Of a stretch of 64,000 nucleotides of DNA, positions 34,184 through 43,450 are shown piece by piece; position 1 is the stretch's first letter, and each line of letters opens with the position of its first letter. Under the pieces are notes generated by a model that was given only the letters and a program-made list of their open reading frames with translations, was not told the DNA's origin and ran no database searches. Source of the stretch: Streptomyces cinnamoneus (lineage in GTDB: Bacteria; Actinomycetota; Actinomycetes; Streptomycetales; Streptomycetaceae); the NCBI RefSeq assembly GCF_014650495.1, contig NZ_BMVB01000001.1, positions 499,347-563,346 of the forward strand, in the 5' to 3' direction. The position numbers and the translations under genes are program-made.

Positions 34184-36868
34184 TCAGGGCAGCGGCTGTT
34201 CGGCCCAGATGACCTTCCCCTCGGGGATGTAGCGGGTGCCCCAGCGCTCGGCGAGCTGGGCGACGAGGAACAGGCCGCGGCCGCCCTCGTCCTCGGCGGC
34301 GGCGTAGCGCAGGTGCGGCGAGGTGCTGCTGGTGTCGGAGACCTCGCAGATCAGGGCCCGGTCGCGCAGCAGACGGACGCGGATCGGCCCGGAGGCGTGC
34401 CGGATGGCGTTGGTGATCAGCTCGCTGAGGATCAGCTCCGTGGTGAACACCGCCTCCTCCAGCCCCCACTCCGTCAGCTGCCGGGTCACGTCGGCCCGCG
34501 CCCGGCCGACCACCGCCGGGTCCGAGGGCAGCTCCCACTCGGCCGTCCGGTCCGGCTCCAGCACCCGGGTACGGGCCACGAGCAGGGCGATGTCGTCGCT
34601 CTGACGGGCCGGCAGCAGGGCGCCGAGAACCGCCTCGCAGGTGTCCTGGGGCGAGCGGTCCGGATGGGTCAGCGTCGAGCGGAGGATCTCCAGCCCGGCG
34701 TCGATGTCGCGCTTGCGGTCCTCGATGAGGCCGTCGGTGTACAGCACCAGGCTGCTGTGCTCGGCCAGCTGCAGCTCGGCCGCCTCGAACGGCAGGCCGC
34801 CCAGGCCGAGCGGCGGGCCGGCGGGCAGCTCGGGGAACTCCACGGTGCCGTCGGGCCGGACGAGCGCCGGCAACGGGTGCCCGGCCCGGGCCAGGCTGCA
34901 CACGCCGGAGGCCGGGTCGTAGATCGCGTACAGGCAGGTGGCGCCCGCGATGGTGGCCTCGCCGTCGTCCGCCTCCTGGTCGATGCGGCCCACCAGCTCG
35001 TCGAGGTGCCCGAGGAGCTCGTCCGGGGGCAGGTCGAGGGCGGAGAAGTTCTGCACGGCCGTGCGCAGCCGGCCCATGGTCGCGGCGGCGTGCAGGCCGT
35101 GCCCGACGACGTCGCCGACGACCAGGGCGACGCGCGCGCCGGGCAACGGGATGACGTCGAACCAGTCGCCGCCCACCCCGGCCTGCGCGGGCAGGTAGCG
35201 GTAGGCGATGTCGACGGCGTTCTGTTCCGGCAGACCGCGCGGGAGCAGGCTGTGCTGGAGGGTGACGGCCATGGCGTGCTCGCGCGTGAAGCGGCGCGCG
35301 TTGTCGATGGACACCGAGGCCCGGGCCGTCAGCTCCTCGGCCAGGGACAGGTCGTCCTCCTCGAAGGTGCTGCTGTCGTCGGCCCGCCAGAAGTTGACGA
35401 TGCCCATCAGCACGCCGCGCGCCTTGAGCGGCACGGTGATCAGCGAGTGGAACCCGAAGTCCATGATGGCCTGGGTGCGGGCGGTGTCCTGGGTGCGCCA
35501 GCCGGAGGACGCCCTCAGTTCCGGCACCAGCACGGCGTGCCCGCTGATGAAGCCCGTGGCCTGCGGAGTGGGCGCGGCGAAGCGGTGCACCTCGCCCGCC
35601 CGGTACAGCGGGTGGTCGTCGCGGACGCCGCTGAGCGCCACCCGGCGCAGCTCCGGTGCCTCGCTGCCCACGACCGTGCGCGGCTCCTCGCCGCGCAGGA
35701 CGGGTTCGGCCAGGTCGACCGAGACGTAGTCGGCGAACCGGGGGGCGGCCACCTCGGCGAGCTCCTCGGCGGTGTGCTGGACGTCGAGGGTGGTGCCGAT
35801 GGCCACGCTCGCGTCGTACAGCAGCCGCAGGCGGCCGCGGGCGACCTCGGCCTTCCCGGCGAGCTTCTGCAGCTCGGTGGAGTCCCGGAGGGTGGCCACG
35901 CTGCCCGGCGGGCCGCCGCGGCGGTCGGTGGGCCGGTTGTTCACCGCCAGCAGCCGCTCCCCGACCGGAATCACCTCGTCCGTGGCGACGCGCCGGGAGA
36001 TCAGCAGATCGGCCATCCGGGGGTCGAGGCCGAGGGTGGTCACGTCGCGGCCCTCCACGTCGGGGGGCAGGTCCAGGAGCCGGCGCGCCTCGTCGTTGGC
36101 CAGCAGGAGCCGGCCCTCGCCGCTGACGATGACCACGCCCTCGCGCACCGCGTGCAGCACCGCGTCGTGGTGCTCGTACATCTGGGTCATCTCGGCCGGG
36201 CCCAGGCCGTGGGTCTGGCGGCGCAGCCGCCGGGTCACCAGCGCCGTGCTCGCCGTGGCCAGCACGAGCGCGGCGGCGCCGGCCCCGATGACCAGCGGCA
36301 GCTGCTGGTCGACGGCGCTGCTCACCGAGCTCACCTTGAGCCCGGAGGAGACCATGCCGATGACCTGGCCGTTGTCCGTGACGGGGACGACGACCTGCAG
36401 TTCCTCGCCGAGGGGGCCGTTGACGTCCTCGACGGTGACCTCGCCGTTGAGCGACGGCCCGATCGTGCCGACGAACTTCTTGCCGATCTGGCTGGGGTCG
36501 GGGTGCGTGTAGCGGATGCCGTCGCGGTTCATCACGACGAGGAAGTCCACCCCGCCGTCCCGCCGGACGGCCTCGGCCGCCGGCTGGAGCTGCGCGGACG
36601 GGTCCGGACCGCGCATCACCTGCGGCAGGCCGGGAGAGTGGGCGAACCCCTCGGCGGCGGCCAGCGAGCGGTCACGCGCCGCATCGAACCGGTCGCTGCG
36701 TGCCTGGAGCAGCAGGGCGGCGGCCGCCGCCACGACCAGCAGCAGCACGATCAGCCCCTGCAGCACGAACATCTGACCGGCGACACTGCGGGTGCTCGCC
36801 ACCGCCCACGGGCGCCGCGCCGACCGCACGCGCGGCCCGTCGCGCTGTCGCCGCTCACGCCAGGACAT
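34184..36868 (-). CDS. Membrane multidomain SpoIIE-type PP2C phosphatase with anti-sigma-like ATPase domain
   Basis: 894 residues. TM1 (~33-53), an extracytoplasmic dCACHE-like sensor (~55-195, with DFLVVMNRDGIRYTHPDPSQ), TM2 (~197-217), a PAS domain (~235-330), a GAF domain (~345-520), the SpoIIE/PP2C phosphatase (~535-745; GGDWFDVIPLPG and VVGDVVGHGLHAAATMGRLR) and a C-terminal HATPase_c domain of the RsbW type (~765-890; LSELITNAIRHA, DEGGRGLFLV). By family it dephosphorylates anti-anti-sigma factors and may also bind or phosphorylate partners. The CACHE sensor implies control by an external small ligand. ATG start. Convergent with the helicase gene. Confidence 0.92.
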   Translation of the reverse strand: MSWRERRQRDGPRVRSARRPWAVASTRSVAGQMFVLQGLIVLLLVVAAAAALLLQARSDRFDAARDRSLAAAEGFAHSPGLPQVMRGPDPSAQLQPAAEAVRRDGGVDFLVVMNRDGIRYTHPDPSQIGKKFVGTIGPSLNGEVTVEDVNGPLGEELQVVVPVTDNGQVIGMVSSGLKVSSVSSAVDQQLPLVIGAGAAALVLATASTALVTRRLRRQTHGLGPAEMTQMYEHHDAVLHAVREGVVIVSGEGRLLLANDEARRLLDLPPDVEGRDVTTLGLDPRMADLLISRRVATDEVIPVGERLLAVNNRPTDRRGGPPGSVATLRDSTELQKLAGKAEVARGRLRLLYDASVAIGTTLDVQHTAEELAEVAAPRFADYVSVDLAEPVLRGEEPRTVVGSEAPELRRVALSGVRDDHPLYRAGEVHRFAAPTPQATGFISGHAVLVPELRASSGWRTQDTARTQAIMDFGFHSLITVPLKARGVLMGIVNFWRADDSSTFEEDDLSLAEELTARASVSIDNARRFTREHAMAVTLQHSLLPRGLPEQNAVDIAYRYLPAQAGVGGDWFDVIPLPGARVALVVGDVVGHGLHAAATMGRLRTAVQNFSALDLPPDELLGHLDELVGRIDQEADDGEATIAGATCLYAIYDPASGVCSLARAGHPLPALVRPDGTVEFPELPAGPPLGLGGLPFEAAELQLAEHSSLVLYTDGLIEDRKRDIDAGLEILRSTLTHPDRSPQDTCEAVLGALLPARQSDDIALLVARTRVLEPDRTAEWELPSDPAVVGRARADVTRQLTEWGLEEAVFTTELILSELITNAIRHASGPIRVRLLRDRALICEVSDTSSTSPHLRYAAAEDEGGRGLFLVAQLAERWGTRYIPEGKVIWAEQPLP

Positions 36869-37004
36869 AACCCATGTCTACCCCGCTCTCCGCGACCGCG
36901 CGAACGCTGGATGCGGTCAGGCCCCCTATCGGCATGCTCATGGCGTCGCTAGGTTGTGCCCCGCACCCGGGCGGAGGGCGTCCGGAACCCCTGGAGGTGG
37001 CGTG

Positions 37005-37955
37005 ATGAACAGCAGGAGACAGGTGCTGAGAGCGGCGACCGCGGCCGCGGGCTTAGCGGCCGTCGGTGCGGTGGGCGGCCCCGCCGCCGCGGCCGCACCG
37101 GCGGCGCGCCGGGCGGCGTCCCGGCCCGAGGCCAGGCAGGTGGCCGGCTACACCGACGCGTCGGGCCGGGTGACCGTGGCTGTCTTCTCCTACCGCGGGA
37201 ACCCCGCCCAGCAGCACTGGAACGACCAGACCGTGCGGGTGGCCGACGGAGACATGATCGCCATCGGCGGCGGGGCCACCGCCGTGGAGGGCCCCGCCGG
37301 CGCGCTGCTGACCGCTTCGTACCCCAACGACGACCTGACCGGCTGGACCGTCTCCTCCAAGGACCACCTCGACGCCCAGCCGCACGAGCTGACGGCCTAC
37401 GTCATCGGCCTGAAGATCGCCGGGATGAGCCGGGACCGGCTGCTGGGCTCGGTCCACGTCGCGCGCGCCGACAGCGGCACCGTCCCGCACCCCGAGGCCG
37501 AGGCGGGCATCCCCTCGTCGGCGGAGTACGCGCTGGTCGGCGGCGGCTTCCGGGTGGACTGGCGCGGGGCCGGCAACCTCGCCACGGCCTCCTTCCCGGC
37601 CACCGACTTCTCCTGGAAGGCCCGCTCCAAGGACCACGTGGTCTCCTCCCCGGCGAGCATCCGCTCCTACGCGATCTCGCTGCGCCGCGACCTGCCCGCC
37701 GGACGCGTCACGACCGCCCTGGTCCGCGCCGAGTCCGGCCAGGCCCAGCACCCCGCCGCCGTCGCCACCCTGCCTCCGGGATACGCCCTCACCGGCGGCG
37801 GCGCCGAGGTGCACTGGCGCGGGGCCGGAAACCTCCTGTGGCGGCTCGAACCGTCCACCACCTGGAACGCCAGCTTCAGCGCGGCCTCCAAGGACCACCA
37901 CGTGGCCGACCCGGCCACCCTCACCGCCTACGCGCTGGGCATCCGCCTCTCCTGA
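37005..37955 (+). CDS. Tat-exported three-repeat protein with TTA codon
   Basis: 316 residues. N-terminal twin-arginine-like signal NSRRQVLRAATAAAGLAAVG (residues 2-21), cleavage near AAAAAPAA. The mature part consists of three ~100-residue units, each with an opening GGG, a W-x-G-A-G-N or equivalent, an SKDH motif, and a Y-A/V-I-G/S-L-x-I/R end; the second and third share WRGAGNL and SKDH exactly. Residue 17 is a TTA leucine codon (37053-37055), so translation should need the rare bldA tRNA. GGAGG lies seven bases before ATG 37005. I do not recognise the domain; the repeats suggest a beta-rich extracellular binding protein. Confidence 0.75.
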   Translation: MNSRRQVLRAATAAAGLAAVGAVGGPAAAAAPAARRAASRPEARQVAGYTDASGRVTVAVFSYRGNPAQQHWNDQTVRVADGDMIAIGGGATAVEGPAGALLTASYPNDDLTGWTVSSKDHLDAQPHELTAYVIGLKIAGMSRDRLLGSVHVARADSGTVPHPEAEAGIPSSAEYALVGGGFRVDWRGAGNLATASFPATDFSWKARSKDHVVSSPASIRSYAISLRRDLPAGRVTTALVRAESGQAQHPAAVATLPPGYALTGGGAEVHWRGAGNLLWRLEPSTTWNASFSAASKDHHVADPATLTAYALGIRLS

Positions 37956-37973
37956 TCCGCCCTTCGCCCACCG

Positions 37974-38005
37974 GCGGGCACGGGCGGGCAGCCGCCCGTG
38001 CCCGC
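37974..38005. terminator. Strong hairpin between convergent genes
   Basis: Perfect 14-bp stem GCGGGCACGGGCGG / CCGCCCGTGCCCGC with a GCAG tetraloop, between the exported repeat protein and signal peptidase genes. Bidirectional terminator likely. Confidence 0.7.
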
Positions 38006-38016
38006 CCGGACGCGCA

Positions 38017-38760
38017 TCAGGACCGGCCGCCGTCCAGCCGGCCGAAGGTGTCCGGGACGGGCAGGGTGTTCCAGCGGTCCAGCGGCCAGCCGACGACGAA
38101 GGCGCGGCCGACCACGTTGCCGACCGGAACGAAGCCGTGGTTCTTGTCCTGCTGGTGGTAGCGGGAGTCCTCCGAGTTCTGCCGGTGGTCACCCATCACC
38201 CACACCATGCCCCCGGGCACGGTGACCTTGAACTGGCCGCCCCGGTCGTCGGCGCTGCACGGGGTGTTGCCCTGGAAGACGTACGGCTCGTCGAGCTCCT
38301 TGCCGTTGACCTTCAGCGGGCCCGTGCCCCTGCACTCGACCGTGTCGCCGCCGACCGCCACGACCCGCTTGATGAGGTCCTTCTCCTCGGCGGACGGCAT
38401 GAGCCCGATGGAGCCGAGCACCTTCTGCACCGGGTTCGGCTTCGCCGTGGGCTCGTTCTTCAGCCAGCCGTCGGGGTCGCGGAAGACGACCACTTCGCCG
38501 CGGTCGGGCTTGGCGCCGAACCAGGGCGTGAGCTTGTCGACCAGCACGCGGTCGCCCCGCTGCAGGGTGTTCTGCATCGAATCCGAGGGGATGGAGAACG
38601 CCTGCACCAGAAAGGTCTTGATGAGCAGCGCGAGGACCAGCGCGATGCCGATGAGGAGGGGCAGCTCCTTCCAGAACGGGCGCTGCTCGCGCGGCTTCCC
38701 GCCCGCCTCGCCCGCCTCGCCCGGCCCGGTGTCCGCTCCGGCGGTCGCCACATCGGTCAT
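38017..38760 (-). CDS. lepB: Signal peptidase I
   Basis: 247 residues. A cytoplasmic Gly/Glu-rich N-terminus (~1-35) precedes one transmembrane helix (ELPLLIGIALVLALLIKTF). The catalytic serine lies in IPSDSMQNTLQRGDRV, the lysine in LIKRVVAVGGDTVECRG, and the third box MGDHRQNSEDSR is complete. It cleaves Sec and Tat signal peptides at the outer face of the membrane. Streptomycetes carry several copies; this one is not in the usual rplS-rnhB context, so it may be an accessory peptidase. ATG start at 38760. Confidence 0.93.
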   Translation of the reverse strand: MTDVATAGADTGPGEAGEAGGKPREQRPFWKELPLLIGIALVLALLIKTFLVQAFSIPSDSMQNTLQRGDRVLVDKLTPWFGAKPDRGEVVVFRDPDGWLKNEPTAKPNPVQKVLGSIGLMPSAEEKDLIKRVVAVGGDTVECRGTGPLKVNGKELDEPYVFQGNTPCSADDRGGQFKVTVPGGMVWVMGDHRQNSEDSRYHQQDKNHGFVPVGNVVGRAFVVGWPLDRWNTLPVPDTFGRLDGGRS

Positions 38761-38925
38761 TCCCACTCCTCGCCACGTGCCACGGCCCGATTCCCCTGGC
38801 GGTGCGGGCCTACCACTCCCACAACGCACGGGAGTTCCCGGACGCCTCCTGGGCGACATGTCAGGAGATGCCGCAGGGGACCATGCGCCCTACGATGGTG
38901 GTGTCGAGTGCCGTGGAGGTGTGTC

Positions 38926-39390
38926 ATGGCCCAGGCCACAGGGGCGGTCACGGACGTCCGGGAGCTGCTGGCCCTGTCGCGGCCCGAGCTCGACCGCCTC
39001 TTCCGCAACAGCCAGCCCGGCCCGACGCCCCGGGGCGAGGGTGCAGGCACCGTGCTCCTGGCGCGCGGTGCGCGCCCGTCGCGGGTGGCGGCCCGGCTCG
39101 CCCGGCTCCTCGCCTGGCAGGGCAAGGTGTTCGCACCCGGGGGCGGAGAACTGCTCAACAGGGTCACACCGTTCGGCGTGCGCGCCATCCGCGCCCGGGT
39201 GTACCGCGGCGCGAGCTGGTCCGACGGCGCGGAATGCATCGTCCTGGACTACTCGCACACCTCGTTCCTCGCGCAGCGCATCCGCGACGAGATCCGCCGG
39301 ATCGGTCCCGGCCTGTACCTCGGCGACGTCTACTGGGGGCGGCGCAAGGTCCTGGGCTTCTCCCTGCGCTTCCCCGCCCCGACCCCCTGA
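38926..39390 (+). CDS. Conserved small protein opening the peroxidase/lipase gene run, unknown function
   Basis: 154 residues, ATG 38926 after GTGGAGGT. There is no signal peptide. The C-terminal half is the more conserved-looking: ECIVLDYSHTSFLAQRIRDE, IRRIGPGLYLGDVYW and GFSLRFP, suggesting a beta-sandwich or lipid-binding type fold that closes with W-G-R-R-K. I do not recognise the family with certainty. It is the first of seven same-strand genes with gaps of 13-109 bp or overlaps, dominated by haem peroxidases and a lipase, so a role in lipid peroxide metabolism is inferred from context only. Confidence 0.65.
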   Translation: MAQATGAVTDVRELLALSRPELDRLFRNSQPGPTPRGEGAGTVLLARGARPSRVAARLARLLAWQGKVFAPGGGELLNRVTPFGVRAIRARVYRGASWSDGAECIVLDYSHTSFLAQRIRDEIRRIGPGLYLGDVYWGRRKVLGFSLRFPAPTP

Positions 39391-39414
39391 CGCACGCTCC
39401 TGGAGGTGCCGGGC

Positions 39415-40689
39415 ATGCCGCACCAGCTGGCCGTCACCATCCGGGCCGCCCTCCCCGCGGCCCGGGTCGCAGAGGTGAGCGAACTGCTGGCCGAGGCCGG
39501 CCGCAAGGGCGTGGCCGGCGAGCTGTTCCCCTTCGCGGAGGTGACGGGTGTTCACTTCGCCCGGCTGCTCGTGGTGCCGGAAGGGCCCGGTGCGGACGGC
39601 GCCGCCGTGCCCGCCAGCGTCGTCTACATGGGCGAGGTGGACGCCCCGCTGCAGGCCCACCTCACCGACCTGGTCCGCAAGGCCGGCGAGGGACTGGAGA
39701 AGGTCTTCGGGCACTGCGACGGCTACCCGACGGGCACCGCCTCGGTCGCCGCCCGGACCGCCTGGCTGCGCGCCCACCGCATCCCCTCCGCCGCCTTCTA
39801 CGTCAACACCGTGGGCAGGGGCCGGCAGCAGATCCTGCGCGAGGCACGGCTGCGCGAGGCGATCGAGGAGTTCCTCGACCAGCAGGGGGCGGCCCTGTCC
39901 GGCGCACCGCCGTCCCGCATCCGGGCCGCGATTCAGGAGTACGTCACCGGCCGCCCGGACCTGGCCTGGGCGCGCTCGCGTCCCGCCCCACCGGCCCTGT
40001 GGTGGCGGATCCGGCAGAAGGCGCACCTCCTCGCGCTGCCCCTGGCGGCCCTGTTCCTGCTGCCCCTCCTGCTGTTCGCCCTGCCCGCGTGGGCGGTGCT
40101 GCTGCGGCTGCACGAACTGCGGGACGTGCCCAGCGGAGAGCGCCCGGACCGCCGGCACGTGCGCGAACTCGCCGCATGCGAGGACTTCGGCGCGCAGAAC
40201 CCGTTCACCGCCGTCGGCTCCGTCAAGCCGGGACGGTTCCGCCGGGCCACCCTGACGGCGGTCCTCCTCGTCGTCGACTACGGTGTCCGGCACTTCTTCA
40301 ACCGGGGCGACCTCACGGGCGTGAAGACCATCCACTTCGCCCGCTGGCTGTTCATCGACGACAAATGCCGCGTGCTCTTCGCGAGCAACTACGACGGAAG
40401 CCTCGAAAGCTACATGGACGACTTCATCGACAAGGTCGCCTGGGGCCTCAACGCCGTCTTCAGCAACGGGCGCGGCTACCCCCGCACCCGGTGGCTCGTG
40501 CTCGGCGGCGCCAAGGACGAGCTGGCCTTCAAGTCCTACCTGCGCTGCCACCAGCTGCCCACCCACGTGTGGTACTCCGCCTACGACGACCTGACCACCG
40601 CCACCATCGACACCAACGCCCGCATCCGCGCGGGCCTGTTCGCCGACCTCGGCCCGGCCGCGACCAGGGCCTGGCTCGCCCTGCTCTGA
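39415..40689 (+). CDS. Conserved membrane-anchored protein of the peroxidase cluster, unknown function
   Basis: 424 residues, ATG 39415 with TGGAGGTG upstream. Two alpha/beta halves, each with a similar start-to-end pattern (LPAARVAEVSELLAE... ; FRRATLTAVLLVVDYGVRHF...), flank a strong hydrophobic hairpin at ~205-232 (LLALPLAALFLLPLLLFALP). The second half contains FARWLFIDDKCRVLFASNYD and SLESYMDDFIDKVAWGLNAV, reminiscent of ferredoxin-like (dimeric alpha/beta barrel) modules that also underlie DyP peroxidases. No haem ligand can be assigned. It sits directly before the DyP gene (13 bp) and probably works with it. Confidence 0.65.
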   Translation: MPHQLAVTIRAALPAARVAEVSELLAEAGRKGVAGELFPFAEVTGVHFARLLVVPEGPGADGAAVPASVVYMGEVDAPLQAHLTDLVRKAGEGLEKVFGHCDGYPTGTASVAARTAWLRAHRIPSAAFYVNTVGRGRQQILREARLREAIEEFLDQQGAALSGAPPSRIRAAIQEYVTGRPDLAWARSRPAPPALWWRIRQKAHLLALPLAALFLLPLLLFALPAWAVLLRLHELRDVPSGERPDRRHVRELAACEDFGAQNPFTAVGSVKPGRFRRATLTAVLLVVDYGVRHFFNRGDLTGVKTIHFARWLFIDDKCRVLFASNYDGSLESYMDDFIDKVAWGLNAVFSNGRGYPRTRWLVLGGAKDELAFKSYLRCHQLPTHVWYSAYDDLTTATIDTNARIRAGLFADLGPAATRAWLALL

Positions 40690-40702
40690 AGGAGGCGACG
40701 CG

Positions 40703-42154
40703 ATGGCCCCGACCCTGGAACTCGACGACATCCAGGGCCTGCTCGTGCGCGGCTACAGCAGCCTGAAGGCGGCCTGCTTCCTGCTGCTCGCCGTCACCGA
40801 CCCGCCGGCCGCCCGCCCCGCCCTCGCCCGGGCGGCGCTGCGGGTGACGGACGGCCGCACGGAGCCCGCGGAGAGCGCCGTGAACCTCGCCCTCACCGCG
40901 GAGGGCCTGCGGCGCATGGGCACGCTGCCCCCCGGTCTCGACGGCTTCCCCGAGGAGTTCGTCTCCGGCATGACCGACCCCGACCGCAGCCGCTTCCTCG
41001 GCGACCTCGGCCAGGACGCCCCCCGGCACTGGCGCTGGGGCGGCCCCGCCACCCCGCCCGTCCACGTCCTCGCGCTGCTCTACGCCCGCGACGAGCCGTC
41101 CTTGCAGCGCCTGGAGGCAGAGCTGCGCCAGGATCTGCTCGCCACGGGCGGCCTCACCGAGGTGCTCCGGCTGGCCACGGCCGAGCTCGGCGACCGCGAG
41201 CCCTTCGGCTTCCGGGACGGCATCTCGCAGCCGCTCATCGAGGGACTGGCCAGGACGTCCCGCGTCACGGCCGCACGCGACGGGGCGACGGCCGACGGCG
41301 ACGTCGTCAAGGCCGGCGAGTTCGTCCTCGGCTACCCCAACGAGTACGGCCTGCTGACGGACCGGCCACTGCTCCCGGACGACGGCACCGGCCTGCTGCC
41401 CCGGGAGCCCGGCGGCACCGGCGCCGACCTCGGCCGCAACGGCAGCTACCTGGTCTTCCGCCAGCTGCACCAGGACGTCCAGGGCTTCTGGGGCTACCTC
41501 GACGACGTCACCCGGCGCCCCGACGGCACGTCCGATCCCGCCGCGCGCGAGGCGCTCGCCGCGCGCATGGTGGGCCGCTGGCCCGGCGGGGCCCCACTGG
41601 TCCACGCCCCCGGCCAGGACGATCCCGCCCGCGCCACCGACAACGACTTCGGCTACGTCGCCACCGACCCCGACGGCTTGCGCTGCCCCCTCGGCGCACA
41701 CATCCGCCGCGCCAACCCCCGCGACTCGCTGGACCCCCGGCCCGGCTCGGCCGAGTCGGTCGCCATCGGCCGGCGCCACCGGATCCTGCGCCGCGGCCGC
41801 TCCTACGGGCCGCGCGGCGGCCCCCACCCGCCGCCCACCGCGGCCGACGACACGCAGGGCAACGGGCTGCACTTCCTCTGCCTCAACGCCAACATCTCCC
41901 GCCAGTTCGAGTTCATCCAGCACACCTGGCTCAACAACCCGGGCTTCAACGGCCTCCACGACGCCCCCGACCCGCTGGTCGCACCGCGCGGCAACCACCA
42001 CGCCACCTTCACCCTGCAGGCCCGGCCCGTCCGCACCCGCCACGTCGGCCTGCCGCAGTTCGTCTTCGTCCAGGGCGGCGCCTACTTCTTCCTGCCCGGC
42101 CTGCGCGCCCTGCGCTACCTGTGCACGGCCGCACCGAGGGACGGACAGCGGTGA
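40703..42154 (+). CDS. DyP-type haem peroxidase
   Basis: 483 residues. The DyP signature GxxDG is in EPFGFRDGISQP (Asp ~172, catalytic), and the proximal haem histidine lies in PLGAHIRRANPRDS (~333). A long insert and the C-terminal block HFLCLNANISRQFEFIQHTW are as in the large DyP subfamily. No Tat signal is present, unlike many actinobacterial DyPs, so it should act in the cytosol or reach haem and substrate there. It reduces peroxides, including lipid peroxides. GAAGGAGG is 7 bases before the ATG. The stop overlaps the catalase-like GTG (GTGA). Confidence 0.9.
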   Translation: MAPTLELDDIQGLLVRGYSSLKAACFLLLAVTDPPAARPALARAALRVTDGRTEPAESAVNLALTAEGLRRMGTLPPGLDGFPEEFVSGMTDPDRSRFLGDLGQDAPRHWRWGGPATPPVHVLALLYARDEPSLQRLEAELRQDLLATGGLTEVLRLATAELGDREPFGFRDGISQPLIEGLARTSRVTAARDGATADGDVVKAGEFVLGYPNEYGLLTDRPLLPDDGTGLLPREPGGTGADLGRNGSYLVFRQLHQDVQGFWGYLDDVTRRPDGTSDPAAREALAARMVGRWPGGAPLVHAPGQDDPARATDNDFGYVATDPDGLRCPLGAHIRRANPRDSLDPRPGSAESVAIGRRHRILRRGRSYGPRGGPHPPPTAADDTQGNGLHFLCLNANISRQFEFIQHTWLNNPGFNGLHDAPDPLVAPRGNHHATFTLQARPVRTRHVGLPQFVFVQGGAYFFLPGLRALRYLCTAAPRDGQR

Positions 42155-43341
42155 CCGGCCGGCACCGCCTGCGCGTCGCGGTCAACGACGCCGTCCTGCG
42201 CTGCGTCCACCTGGAGCGCCGCATCGACCCCTACGTCCGGCCGCTGCTCGATCGGGCCCTGCTGCGGCCCGTGCAGGCCCTGGTGCAGTGGATCGTGGGC
42301 GTCCGCCGCCACGACGAACACCTCCGCCCGGCCGAGGAGCGGCCGCTGCCGGGGGAGAAGGAGACCGCCGAGGCCATCGCCGACCAGATGGGCCGCTTCA
42401 TCGCCCGCGAGTACGCGCCGGGCAACGCCCAGCGGGCCGGCAACACCAAGACCCACGGCGTCGTCGCAGGGGAGTTCACCGTGCTCGGCGACCTGCCCGC
42501 CGACCTGCGCCACGGGGTGTTCAGCCGCCCCCGGACCTTCCGCGCCTGGGTGCGCTTCGCCGGCCCCGGCCCCCTCGCACCGCCCGACATCGAGGACAAC
42601 GGCATCCTCAGCATCGGCGTCAAGCTCCTCGGCGTCGAGGGCGAGAAGCTGCTCGACGACGAGCGGGCGACCCAGGACTTCACGGGCATCAGCGCCCCGA
42701 CCTTCACCACGCCCGACGTCGTCGAGAACCTCAAGCTGCAGCAGCACGTCTACGACGGCACCCCCCTGCTGTACTTCCTCGGCCCCCGCGACAGCCACCT
42801 GTGCGACATGGTCATGCAGGGCCTGTACGCCAGGACCCACTCCAGCCCGCTGGAGACCCGCTACTGGAGCTGCACGCCCTACCTGCTCGGCGAGGGCCAG
42901 GCCATGCAGTACTCCCTGGTCCCGCGCGACGGGCGGCGCGGCCGCGCGCCCTGGCACCCGCCGGAGGACTACCTGCGGAGGGCGCTGGCCGCGACGCTGC
43001 GCGAGCGCGACGTCCTTTTCGACTTCCTCGTCCAGCTCCAGACCGACCCGCACCGGATGCCGGTCGAGAACGCCTCCGTGGTCTGGCCCGAACGGCTCTC
43101 GCCCTTCCGGCCCGTCGCCACGCTGCGGCTGCCCCGCCAGGAGCTCGACGAGGCCCGGCAGTTCGCCCTCGCCGACCGGCTCTCCTTCAACCCCTGGCAC
43201 GCCCTGGCCGCCCACCGCCCGCTCGGCAACCAGAACCGCGCCCGCCGCACGATCTACCTGCAGCTCTGCCGCCTCCGCCAGTCCATGAACGGCACACCGC
43301 ACACCGACCCCAGCGACGACGAGCCCGGCGGAAGCCCCTGA
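42151..43341 (+). CDS. Catalase-like haem-domain protein (y4iL-like)
   Basis: 396 residues from GTG 42151, overlapping the DyP stop by 4 bp. The fold resembles the catalase-related haem proteins grouped with Rhizobium y4iL: the distal-histidine region is TKTHGVVAGEFTVLGDLPAD (His ~102), followed by FSRPRTFRAWVRFAG, the Asn/Phe region SIGVKLLG, and the C-terminal block FNPWHALAAHRPLGNQNRARR. Such proteins are related to coral allene oxide synthase and mini-catalases, which act on fatty acid hydroperoxides rather than H2O2. I could not assign the proximal tyrosine by eye. Its place between DyP and a dioxygenase supports a hydroperoxide substrate (inference). Confidence 0.82.
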   Translation: MTGRHRLRVAVNDAVLRCVHLERRIDPYVRPLLDRALLRPVQALVQWIVGVRRHDEHLRPAEERPLPGEKETAEAIADQMGRFIAREYAPGNAQRAGNTKTHGVVAGEFTVLGDLPADLRHGVFSRPRTFRAWVRFAGPGPLAPPDIEDNGILSIGVKLLGVEGEKLLDDERATQDFTGISAPTFTTPDVVENLKLQQHVYDGTPLLYFLGPRDSHLCDMVMQGLYARTHSSPLETRYWSCTPYLLGEGQAMQYSLVPRDGRRGRAPWHPPEDYLRRALAATLRERDVLFDFLVQLQTDPHRMPVENASVVWPERLSPFRPVATLRLPRQELDEARQFALADRLSFNPWHALAAHRPLGNQNRARRTIYLQLCRLRQSMNGTPHTDPSDDEPGGSP

Positions 43342-43450
43342 AGCGGCCACCGGACCCGCCGCGCGAAGGAACGCACCATGCCATATCGTCACATTCGGTA
43401 CGCCAAGCCCCTGAGGAAGGGGTGTACCCCCGCGGGAAGGGGCGCTGATC

